This document shows positions 48,088 to 56,558 of a DNA stretch of 60,310 bases, piece after piece (the stretch's first letter is position 1; each line of letters begins with the position of its first letter). The DNA is from Nanobdellota archaeon. GTDB lineage: Archaea > Nanobdellota > Nanobdellia > Pacearchaeales > GW2011-AR1. Location of the stretch: the NCBI GenBank assembly GCA_021818475.1, contig JAKADZ010000004.1:1-60310 (forward strand), read 5' to 3'. Made by a program: the position numbers and the translations under genes. The notes beneath the pieces are model-generated. The model saw only the letters and a program-made list of their open reading frames with translations, did no database searches and was not told where the DNA came from.

Positions 48088-48952
48088 AAAAGGTGAGATG
48101 ACCACTGAACAGATAGTTTTGCTGATAATTTTAATTGTGAGTTTTATCGTCATACTTTTTTTTATATTCGGATTAAATCTCGGAAAAACAACTGAATCTG
48201 AAACCTGCCATAATTCTGTTGTTGAGAGAGGTTCCGGGGTTCTGCCGAAAGAATCAATTCCATTAAACTGCAAGACTCAGTATATTTGCATATCAGGAGA
48301 TGGCAGCTGTGAAAGTATGACTTCCCCTCAGGTTGAGACTGCAAAAACCAAAGATGATGTTTACAACATTTTAGCAAATCAAATGGCTGACTGCTGGTGG
48401 ATGTTTGGTGAAGGAAAAGTTAATTATGTCGGAGAGGGTTTTACTTCCAACCTTTACTGTTCAATCTGCTCGCAAATTGCATTTGATAACAGCGTTAATT
48501 TTTTTCCAAATAATCAGATTGATAAAAAAGAGTTTTACAGCTATCTTGCAACGCATAATGCAAGCGGGCAGGATATAAGTTACCTTGAATATTTAACGGG
48601 AATAAAAGATCCTAGTGCAATTTCACAAAGTATTTCTTTCGGACAGATTGATTTAACTAAACAATATTTTGTCGTTACCGGAATGTTCAATCAGATTGGT
48701 GTTTTAACCTGGATTGGCGGAGGGGTTGCAGCAGGAGCAGCAATTGCTTTAGCAGTGGTAACTGCAGGAGCTTCAATACCGGTTACAGTTGCAATAATAG
48801 GAGGAACTGCCTTAGGCGGGACAGCCGGATATTTCATAGGGACAACAATCAAAGGAGAATCCGGTCAAAATTATCTTACCCCGACAATAATCCAAGCAAA
48901 TTCTGATGATTTTAATTCTCTGAAATGTGCATCAATTAAAACTCTCGGTTAA
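48080..48952 (+). CDS. pilin-like secreted protein
   Basis: MDKKGEMTTEQIVLLIILIVSFIVILFFIFG class III-type signal; Cys-rich ectodomain. Confidence 0.8.
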   Translation: MDKKGEMTTEQIVLLIILIVSFIVILFFIFGLNLGKTTESETCHNSVVERGSGVLPKESIPLNCKTQYICISGDGSCESMTSPQVETAKTKDDVYNILANQMADCWWMFGEGKVNYVGEGFTSNLYCSICSQIAFDNSVNFFPNNQIDKKEFYSYLATHNASGQDISYLEYLTGIKDPSAISQSISFGQIDLTKQYFVVTGMFNQIGVLTWIGGGVAAGAAIALAVVTAGASIPVTVAIIGGTALGGTAGYFIGTTIKGESGQNYLTPTIIQANSDDFNSLKCASIKTLG

Positions 48953-48990
48953 TTGTAAAAATTTATAATTAAGAAAAGATTTATCTTTGT

Positions 48991-49512
48991 ATGAAAAGAG
49001 GAGATAAAGAATTTTGCGAGTTTGCTCAATCATTCCAGCCCAACTCGCGACTTCGCTTGCATAACACTGACCTTAACTCCGCGAAATCGCTCGCCCACCC
49101 AAACGGAAAATTTTTCTATTTGCGAAATCGCAGAGGAACGATTCTTGTTGAGAATGTTATTTTCATTGTTTTGAATCTTCTTTTTCTGGCAATTTTGCTG
49201 CTTTTTATTTACAGGCAGGGAAACGGGGCAGTTGTTCTTGAGCAAAGTTATGCAAAAAATATTGCCTTGCTTATAGATTCCTCAAGACCAGTTATGGAAA
49301 TGAAACTAAACATGGAAGATGCATTTAATCTCGCTGAAAAAAACGGGATTAAACCAGAAGATATTGTTAAAATAAACGGAAATATTATTACGGTAAAATT
49401 AAGCAACAGCGGGGGATATCAATATTCTTTTTTTACAAATTATGACGTAACTGCTTATCCTGATGTTTCTCCGAATAAAAATTATATAATTAAAATAAAC
49501 GGGTACAAATAA
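48991..49512 (+). CDS. pilin-like protein with palindromic element encoded in N-terminal leader
   Basis: RRGTILVENVIFIVLNLLFLAILLLFIYRQG after a 38-codon repeat-derived segment. Confidence 0.7.
   Translation: MKRGDKEFCEFAQSFQPNSRLRLHNTDLNSAKSLAHPNGKFFYLRNRRGTILVENVIFIVLNLLFLAILLLFIYRQGNGAVVLEQSYAKNIALLIDSSRPVMEMKLNMEDAFNLAEKNGIKPEDIVKINGNIITVKLSNSGGYQYSFFTNYDVTAYPDVSPNKNYIIKINGYK
49017..49130. repeat. palindromic element A (composite), in frame inside CDS
   Basis: CGAGTTTGCTCAATCATTCCAGCCCA ... CCCAAACGGAAAATTTTTCTATTTGCGAAATCG; 114 bp, arms imperfect. Confidence 0.85.
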
Positions 49513-49513
49513 A

Positions 49514-50062
49514 ATGATGAAAAATAAAATTTTTGATTTTTTTCCCAAAAACAGCAGGGGGGATAAAATTCTTTCAATTTACTGGTTTGCAATTTTATTA
49601 ATTGTTGCAGGAGGAATTTTTGCAATGGTTTATGTTTTTTATGGCGCTCCTTACGATGTAAGGCAGATAGAAGCACGAGAGTTAACAAACCAGATTGCAA
49701 ACTGCATCTCTTATACGGGAAAAATAAATACAAATTTAATTTCCGGTGGAGTTCCATCCTTATCAAGTCAAAATTTTTTAGAGCAATGCCATTTAATTTT
49801 TAATTCAAGCGAGTGGTCTGATGAACAGTTTTACACGGAAGTTTATATTTACAAACTCGATAATCCCGACAATCCGGTTTTGGATATTAAAAAAGGAAAC
49901 AATAATTGGCTGGCAGGCTGTTCGATTCAGGAGAATCAAACACAGGAAAATCTTCCTTTCTGTCTGACAAAAAGTTTCTATTCTGTTGACAATACTGATA
50001 ACCCGTACATAATTAAAATTTTGTCTGTTGTGAGGAAATCTGAAAAAAATGTTAAAATGTAA
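49514..50062 (+). CDS. pilin-like protein
   Basis: FFPKNSRGDKILSIYWFAILLIVAGGIFAMVYVFYG. Confidence 0.75.
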   Translation: MMKNKIFDFFPKNSRGDKILSIYWFAILLIVAGGIFAMVYVFYGAPYDVRQIEARELTNQIANCISYTGKINTNLISGGVPSLSSQNFLEQCHLIFNSSEWSDEQFYTEVYIYKLDNPDNPVLDIKKGNNNWLAGCSIQENQTQENLPFCLTKSFYSVDNTDNPYIIKILSVVRKSEKNVKM

Positions 50063-50342
50063 AAATTGCAATTCCTCTAATTTTTTAAAAAATAAAAAAG
50101 CACAAACTGCAGAGACAATGACGTGGATAATTGCAACTTTGGTGATAATCGGAATTTTGATTATATTTGTTTATTTGTCTGTCCTTGTTTCAAAAACAAA
50201 AGTAATCGGAGTCGGAGATGTTCAGGCGGGACTTCAAAAGGAATCTCCTGTTTTGTTGGAAAAAACTTCTTTGGGAAAAATAATCAATGATAAGAATGAA
50301 AATATTATTGAATCTATTTTGAATCAGGGGAATTCAGGATGA
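50049..50342 (+). CDS. pilin-like protein
   Basis: FLKNKKAQTAETMTWIIATLVIIGILIIFVYLSVL. Confidence 0.75.
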   Translation: MLKCKNCNSSNFLKNKKAQTAETMTWIIATLVIIGILIIFVYLSVLVSKTKVIGVGDVQAGLQKESPVLLEKTSLGKIINDKNENIIESILNQGNSG

Positions 50343-51178
50343 GAAACACTTTTTATTTAACAGGCAATAAGCGCGGAGATATTCCAATAACAATTCTTGT
50401 AATCGGAGTTATACTGGTGTGCGGGGTGGCTTTATTCAGTTTTTTTTTCTCGACAATACAGATGAGAAATAATTTTTCAGGAATAGGGATGGTTGAACAA
50501 TTAGATTCACAAATAGAAGAAAATGCATTTTACGGAACTTCCCCCGGAGTTCTTTCCGGGAATATAAATACTGCAATTAATTTTGCAAAAAATAACCGCG
50601 TTGGCAATCGGATATGCGACTGTGGAAACAGCTGTAATGATTATGCAACTTGGCTTTCTCAAGCTGCCTCTGAAAACGGAATTCCTGATCCAATATTACT
50701 ACTTTCCTTGATGATGCAGGAATCAGACTGCACTTTAAATGCCTTCAGCGGGAGTTCTGTTGGATTAATGCAGATAAATCTTGCCAATTGCGGAAATTAC
50801 GGGCTTCCTTCAAATCAGGATGACTGCAAAAAACAACTTCTGGAAAATCCACAATTAAATATTGAAGTCGGGGCAAAAATACTGAAAGAAAAATATGACG
50901 CTTACAAAAATGGAAAAGTTTTCAATGGCTGCTCTAATCGTGGAATTACCTATACAGAATGGGATGCTGCTTTGCGAGGATATAACGGATGGGGATGCGG
51001 ATATGATTCGAGCGGAAATCCAATTACTTCGCAGGATAGTTATGTTGAAGAGGTAGATCAAAGGTATGATGCATTGAAAAATGTCGGCAGTTATCTTGAA
51101 TCTGACAGGACGGTTGGAATCTTATGGTGGGCAAAAAAAAGTCTTTCATTCTCGGTGGAATATAAAGGCAGTCCATAA
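50339..51178 (+). CDS. pilin-like N-terminus fused to SLT-type lytic transglycosylase domain
   Basis: NKRGDIPITILVIGVILVCGVALFSFFFS then LSQAASENGIPDPILLLSLMMQESDCTLNAFSGSSVGLMQINLANCGNYG...NPQLNIEVGAKILKEKYDAY...ALRGYNGWG. Confidence 0.88.
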   Translation: MRNTFYLTGNKRGDIPITILVIGVILVCGVALFSFFFSTIQMRNNFSGIGMVEQLDSQIEENAFYGTSPGVLSGNINTAINFAKNNRVGNRICDCGNSCNDYATWLSQAASENGIPDPILLLSLMMQESDCTLNAFSGSSVGLMQINLANCGNYGLPSNQDDCKKQLLENPQLNIEVGAKILKEKYDAYKNGKVFNGCSNRGITYTEWDAALRGYNGWGCGYDSSGNPITSQDSYVEEVDQRYDALKNVGSYLESDRTVGILWWAKKSLSFSVEYKGSP

Positions 51179-51212
51179 AAACATTTTTAAATAAAATAAT
51201 CCTGTTTATAAT

Positions 51213-51641
51213 ATGATGAATAAGAAAGGTGAAAATGGGAAATTTTCCCATTGCAGTTTTTTTCCAAAAAACAGCAGAGGTCAGGAATTAAGTACTAATA
51301 CAATTATTTTGATAATTCTTGGTGTTGCAGTATTAGTGATTTTAGTCATAGGATTTAGCATCGGCTGGACTAAGGTTCTTCCATTCCTTTCAAATAATAA
51401 TGTTGATACTGTTGTAAACCAATGCGCAGCTGCATGCACCACCAGTGATACCTACGGATATTGTACTATGATGAGAACTTTAAATGCAGAAGATTTACCT
51501 AATGATGCAAGTGGAAAGGTCCAGAAATCTGTGTCAAACACCTGCAACTTTTTTTCAACCGATTCAAATTATTTAAAGTATAATGTTGGAAAATGTCCGG
51601 GTTTATGCCCAACTCAAACCGGAACAACTACAACTCCTTAA
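51213..51641 (+). CDS. pilin-like protein
   Basis: FFPKNSRGQELSTNTIILIILGVAVLVILVIGFSIGW; Cys-containing ectodomain. Confidence 0.78.
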   Translation: MMNKKGENGKFSHCSFFPKNSRGQELSTNTIILIILGVAVLVILVIGFSIGWTKVLPFLSNNNVDTVVNQCAAACTTSDTYGYCTMMRTLNAEDLPNDASGKVQKSVSNTCNFFSTDSNYLKYNVGKCPGLCPTQTGTTTTP

Positions 51642-51665
51642 ATAAATTTTTCTTTATTATAAATA

Positions 51666-51779
51666 ATGGATTACGGATTTTCTGATAAAAGAAATAAGAA
51701 AAAAAATAAGAAGCACGAGAAGAAAAAACATCCTTATCAGACCGGCGGAAAATTCAGAAGCACTAAAGTTAAGGGATAA
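51666..51779 (+). CDS. small Lys-rich protein (37 aa)
   Basis: MDYGFSDKRNKKKNKKHEKKKHPYQTGGKFRSTKVKG. Confidence 0.5.
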   Translation: MDYGFSDKRNKKKNKKHEKKKHPYQTGGKFRSTKVKG

Positions 51780-51810
51780 CTTTTATTAACCTAAAGTAAT
51801 ATTTTTAATA

Positions 51811-54036
51811 ATGAAAAAAGAGGTTATATTATTTTTATTTGCTTTTGTTTTAATCTCGTCTATATTATTTATTTCCAGTCAAAATTCTGATTCCTCTTCG
51901 ACAAGTGAGTGGCTTATGTTTGGAAGAACTTTAGGTCATAGCGGATGGGATGGGAATAATTTTTCAACAATTCTCGGAAAAAATAATATAAATTTTACCA
52001 CCTCTAACACAGTTACCTCTTCTATTATTATAAATGGCAATCTTTATGTTAGTGCAGGAGGGGATTTGTACCAGTTAAATGCTTCAGATATCTCCCAGCA
52101 AATTGCAACTTATAATTTAAGCGGATATACTTTTACTTCTCCTGTAGTTATAGATAATTATCTTTATGTTGGGGCTACCAGCGGAGGAGTTGGAGGAATT
52201 TTATTACAGTTAAATGCTTCAGATATCTCCCAGCAAATTGCTAACTATAGCACTCCAAATAATATCCCTTATCCTCCTGTAATAATAAATAATTCTCTTT
52301 TTGTTGGTGATTCTAATAATGTCGTTGGGAATTTATACCAGTTAAATGCTTCAAATATCTCTCAGCAGATTAATAATTATTCTATCGGTCCAATTAGAAG
52401 TTCTCCGGCAATTGCCGATGGATACATTTATGTTTCCGGAGGAATATATTCGGGAAAAGGCGGAGGAATAAATTATCTTTATCAGTTAAATGCTTCAAAT
52501 ATCTCCCAGCAGATTAACTATTACAATTCCCTTTCTGCAAATATCGCTTCTTCTCCTGCAGTTGCAAACGGTTATGTTTATGTCGGAGATGATGTGAATC
52601 ATTTTTATCAGTTAAATGCTTCAAACATTTCACAACAGATTTCTACTTTTGTAAGTTCAAAAACAACTTCTACTTCTCCTGCAGTTGCAAACGGTTATGT
52701 TTATGTCTCTATTTATACTTCTGCTGACGGAACCTTGGAGATTGACCAATTAAACGCTTCAAATATCTCTCAACAAATTGCAAATTTTGTTCCTTTGGGA
52801 GGAGGAAGTGATGCTCAAGTCTCTGCGACAAATAATAATATTTATTTCGGAACTACAATTGGAGGAGGATTGGGAGGAGTTATTTATCAGTTGAATGCTT
52901 CAAATATCTCTCAACAAATTAGCAATCTTTCTACTCCTGTCGGGACTTTTGTTTCTTCTTCACCTGCAATTACAAAAGATTATGTTTATATGGGGATGGG
53001 AGATATAGTGTACCAATTAAATGCAACTGACCTCGGTCTGCAAAATGTTTGTTTTGAATCCTGGAGTTGTTCTGCCTGGTCAGATTGTTCCGGGGGAATC
53101 CAGACGAGAAGTTGCAGCGACGCAAATGCATGCGGAACAACTGCAAGCAAACCTACAGAAACTCAAACCTGTTCTACCGGGGGACATTTGGCTCCGCAAC
53201 CACAACCACAGCCCTCCGGAGGAGGCGGAGGAAGTGTTACAATTTACAGACCAATTGTTAATGTAAGTTCTGCCGCACCTGTTCAGATTACTATCAACAG
53301 CACAAAAATGGATTTGACAGGAATAACTTTAAGCCTGAAAAAATCTGTTGAAAATGCATCAATGAATATCACAAAAGTTGACCAGACTGAATTTTTGTTA
53401 TTCGGGCTTCCGATTGGAAAATTATATCAGTTATTTCAGATTGAACCGACAGGAATTGTATCAAGCGATATTTTGAATGCAACTTTGGATTTCAGAATAA
53501 ACAAAACTTTTTTAGCAGAAAATAATATTACTTTCCATCACAGAGACAACAGATACTGGCTTGTTCAAAATGATATCGTCGGAAATATTGCAGTTTACAG
53601 AATGCCGACAGGAAGCAATGGCTGGATGCAATTAGCAACAAATTATACAGGCGAAGATAATGAGTCATATTTATTCAAAGCGTATACTCCCGGATTTTCC
53701 ACCTTCGCAATTTTTTTCAACAAATATGACTGCCTTCCAAATTCAGCAAGATGCTCTGAAGATGAAGTTCAGTTATGCCTTGGAAATGCAACGTGGCTTG
53801 TAACTGACCATTGCGCAGACACATGCGACAACGGAAAATGCACAGTTTCTTTCTACAAATCAGGACAGTTCAAATTTTTAATAGGAACAATTCTTACAGG
53901 AATTTTTGCAATTGTTTTAATCAGAGTTATTCATAATCGAAGAAAGAAGATTAAGAAGGAATTGACAAGAAAAGAAAGAAGAGAGATAAGGAAAAATAAA
54001 AGGAAAATCAGAAGGGAGATCAGGAAGAAAAAATAA
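51811..54036 (+). CDS. surface protein: PQQ-type beta-propeller repeats + TSP1-like domain + PGF-pre-PGF-like domain + C-terminal TM
   Basis: repeated YQLNASNISQQI blades; ESWSCSAWSDCSGGIQTRSC; GGHLAPQPQPQPSGGGGGSVTIYRP; C-terminal TM and basic tail. Confidence 0.82.
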   Translation: MKKEVILFLFAFVLISSILFISSQNSDSSSTSEWLMFGRTLGHSGWDGNNFSTILGKNNINFTTSNTVTSSIIINGNLYVSAGGDLYQLNASDISQQIATYNLSGYTFTSPVVIDNYLYVGATSGGVGGILLQLNASDISQQIANYSTPNNIPYPPVIINNSLFVGDSNNVVGNLYQLNASNISQQINNYSIGPIRSSPAIADGYIYVSGGIYSGKGGGINYLYQLNASNISQQINYYNSLSANIASSPAVANGYVYVGDDVNHFYQLNASNISQQISTFVSSKTTSTSPAVANGYVYVSIYTSADGTLEIDQLNASNISQQIANFVPLGGGSDAQVSATNNNIYFGTTIGGGLGGVIYQLNASNISQQISNLSTPVGTFVSSSPAITKDYVYMGMGDIVYQLNATDLGLQNVCFESWSCSAWSDCSGGIQTRSCSDANACGTTASKPTETQTCSTGGHLAPQPQPQPSGGGGGSVTIYRPIVNVSSAAPVQITINSTKMDLTGITLSLKKSVENASMNITKVDQTEFLLFGLPIGKLYQLFQIEPTGIVSSDILNATLDFRINKTFLAENNITFHHRDNRYWLVQNDIVGNIAVYRMPTGSNGWMQLATNYTGEDNESYLFKAYTPGFSTFAIFFNKYDCLPNSARCSEDEVQLCLGNATWLVTDHCADTCDNGKCTVSFYKSGQFKFLIGTILTGIFAIVLIRVIHNRRKKIKKELTRKERREIRKNKRKIRREIRKKK

Positions 54037-54090
54037 TTCAGAAAATTTTCTTAACCTATAATTTATAAAAGATAATTTCTTTTTTTTAAG

Positions 54091-54942
54091 ATGTATGAGG
54101 TGATTTTTTTGTGGGCACTTGCTTTAGTCTGGATTCTCTTCGCTGTTTTTCAGGACCTTAAAACAAGGGAGATTGCAAATTGGATTAGCTTTTCAATGAT
54201 AATTTTTGCGTTGGGTTTTAGATTTTTTTATTCCCTTTTCAATAATCTTAATTTTTCATTTTTTTATCAGGGGCTTATAGGGTTGGGAATTTTTTTTGTA
54301 TTGGGAAATCTTTTTTATTACAGTAAAATTTTTGCAGGGGGGGATGCCAAATTAATGATTGCTTTAGGGACTATTCTTCCAATTTATTCCACATTCCTCG
54401 CTAATGTTTCGCTTTTCTTTAACTTTCTTCTGATCTTTTTGATTGCAGGTTTTATTTACATCTTGATTTCAAGCATTATATTAAGCGTGAAAAATTTTAA
54501 ATCATTTAAGAAAGAATTTGCACGACAGCTTAAGAAGAATAAGAATCTTATGGTGATTATCTTTTTTACAGGTTTAATCTTTTTATTCTTAAGTTTCTTC
54601 TCAGATGTTTTCCTTCTTTTTGGGGCATTGATAATTTTTTCATATTTTCTTTATCTTTATTCAAAGACAGTTGACGAGTCCTGCATGATAAGGCAAATCC
54701 ACACTGAACATCTTAGAGAAGGAGACTGGCTTTATTCTGATCTGAAGGCAGGAAAAAAATTGATAAAAGCCAATTGGGATGGGCTTACGTTGACTGACAT
54801 TAAACTGATAAGAAAGAAATTCAAGAAGATAAAAATCAGGCAGGGAATTCCTTTTTCCCCCAATTTTTTAATAAGCCTGATAATTTTAATTATTTTTACC
54901 CTGTTAAATTTTCATTTAGGGAATTCTCTTTGGCAGCCATAA
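54091..54942 (+). CDS. prepilin peptidase (A24 aspartic peptidase)
   Basis: DLKTREIANWISF and FAGGDAKLMIALGTILP (catalytic Asp motifs); start may be TTG 54109 behind GAGGTGAT. Confidence 0.9.
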   Translation: MYEVIFLWALALVWILFAVFQDLKTREIANWISFSMIIFALGFRFFYSLFNNLNFSFFYQGLIGLGIFFVLGNLFYYSKIFAGGDAKLMIALGTILPIYSTFLANVSLFFNFLLIFLIAGFIYILISSIILSVKNFKSFKKEFARQLKKNKNLMVIIFFTGLIFLFLSFFSDVFLLFGALIIFSYFLYLYSKTVDESCMIRQIHTEHLREGDWLYSDLKAGKKLIKANWDGLTLTDIKLIRKKFKKIKIRQGIPFSPNFLISLIILIIFTLLNFHLGNSLWQP

Positions 54943-55521
54943 CTTTTCCTTAATTTCTTCAATCTCCGGTTTTTTCTCTTCCTGAACGGGTTTTTTTTCA
55001 AGTTCTTCCCTAACCATTTCTAACTCTTCGATTGTCGCTTTTCTCCTTTCGGAATCCAAACTTTCATCAGAATACACGGGGAGCAAGGTTATTGAGCCGT
55101 GCCCGAATAATTTTGATTCTGACATTTTGATTTTTTTTGGTTTTAATCTTTCCTGCAGAATTGCTGAAATTTTTTTTACAAGGCCTGATGCTTTATCTAA
55201 ATCATCCCCATGATTTTTCAGAACAATTAAAGTCTGCCCCTTTGAGATAGGGTTTATATCCAAAACTGCAACTGCATTTTCATCTTCCCCAATTTTTACT
55301 GACTTTATACTTTCAGATATAATTGAGCAGAAAACACAATTGCTTTCCTGCTGCATATCTTCCTGAACTATGTTATTCCTTTCCAGAAATTTTTCAAGTT
55401 CTTCGGAATTCATGGATTCAATCTGCTGTCTGGCAGCGGCAATTTTTTCTGCAGGGAAAGTTGATTCAATCTGTGCAATAATCTTTTCTTTAATCTCTTT
55501 AGCTTCTTCTTCTGAAAACAT
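54916..55521 (-). CDS. HIT-like domain protein with N-terminal extension and degenerate His triad
   Basis: CVFCSIISESIKSVKIGEDENAVAVLDINPISKGQTLIVLKNH; KLFGHGSITLLPVY instead of HxHxH. Confidence 0.72.
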   Translation of the reverse strand: MFSEEEAKEIKEKIIAQIESTFPAEKIAAARQQIESMNSEELEKFLERNNIVQEDMQQESNCVFCSIISESIKSVKIGEDENAVAVLDINPISKGQTLIVLKNHGDDLDKASGLVKKISAILQERLKPKKIKMSESKLFGHGSITLLPVYSDESLDSERRKATIEELEMVREELEKKPVQEEKKPEIEEIKEKLWLPKRIP

Positions 55522-55551
55522 GTTAAATAAAAAGAATCAGATTTTTTATAT

Positions 55552-55830
55552 TTATATCTTATAATTTGCCTTTAAATAATCAGCAAGTTCCCTTATTGTT
55601 TTTACCCGGTGCATTTTTGGGTCATCTTCCGGAATGTTTAAATCAAACCGGCTTTCAATTCCGAAAATTAATTCATACTGGTCAAGACTGTCCATCCCCA
55701 AATCTTCCCTAAGATCCGTCTCGGGAGTTATCTCTTTGTCTGGAGTAAGTTCTAAAGATTCTCTTACTATTTTTTCAAGATTCCAAAAAATTTCTTTATC
55801 GTCCATTTTATCCAAATGCTCTGCTCCCAC
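55552..55830 (-). CDS. acpP: acyl carrier protein
   Basis: ETDLREDLGMDSLDQYELIFGIESRFDLNIPEDDPKMHRVKTIRELADYLK (DSLD phosphopantetheine site). Confidence 0.92.
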   Translation of the reverse strand: MGAEHLDKMDDKEIFWNLEKIVRESLELTPDKEITPETDLREDLGMDSLDQYELIFGIESRFDLNIPEDDPKMHRVKTIRELADYLKANYKI

Positions 55831-55862
55831 TCGCTGATAAAATATTATCCCATTTCTGTTTA

Positions 55863-56135
55863 TCAGCCGAATGCCCTTCGCATATCAATAACCTGAACAG
55901 AACTGATTTCTTCTAATTTGCCCATAGATTCTTCAAGGTTTTCTAATTCTTTTTCTTCAGGCCAGGCGAAGAATACTATTAATGCTTCAAGTCCGAATGC
56001 AATCGGTTCTGTTTCAATAGTACAATTTTTTCCGCCCTGCTCTTCAACCATATTTTTAATGGTTTCTTTGAGCCTTTCCAAATCTATTTCCGGTGAGGTA
56101 GGCAAAACCTTTATTTTTACTGCTGCTATTCCCAT
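55863..56135 (-). CDS. ef1b: translation elongation factor EF-1 beta
   Basis: VKIKVLPTSPEIDLERLKETIKNMV...EPIAFGLEALIVFFAWPE...EEISSVQVIDMRRAFG. Confidence 0.94.
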   Translation of the reverse strand: MGIAAVKIKVLPTSPEIDLERLKETIKNMVEEQGGKNCTIETEPIAFGLEALIVFFAWPEEKELENLEESMGKLEEISSVQVIDMRRAFG

Positions 56136-56356
56136 AAAGTATGAAGCAAGAAAGGTTTTATAAGGCTTACGATTAGGTTTCTTTTAACAAAAGCTCACTT
56201 CGTTCACTTTAATTCGTCATAATCAAATTAAAGAAACTATAATGGTAGAAAATGGGGTTCTTTGAAAAAAGAACCTACAGTGGTAGAAACAGGGAAAAGA
56301 AAGATTGAAGTTGTGTTCTTTGAACAGCTGGTTTCTTTTAACAAAAGCTCACTTTC

Positions 56357-56470
56357 CTCGAGCCTTCACTTGTTGCTGTTAAATTTCTTTCCGGCACTCG
56401 TGAAAACTCTCTGCTCGAGCCTTCACTTGTTGCTGTTAAATTTCTTTCCGGCACTCGTGAAAACTCTCGC
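56357..56470. repeat. element C, tandem 57-bp duplication
   Basis: CTCGAGCCTTCACTTGTTGCTGTTAAATTTCTTTCCGGCACTCGTGAAAACTCTC at 56357 and 56414. Confidence 0.92.
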
Positions 56471-56558
56471 GTTCCCTTTAATTCGTCAGAGCCAAATAAG
56501 ACCTGAAACAAAAATATCCTTTTTTTATGAAAATACTTAAAAACATATCTGAATTTTT

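Noticed and set aside
56262-56540. ORF with repeated SSLHLLLLNFFPALVKTL peptide
   Set aside because: The peptide is translation of the 57-bp DNA repeat (element C); the same peptide appears in antisense ORF 35476-35775, so it is likely not a real protein.
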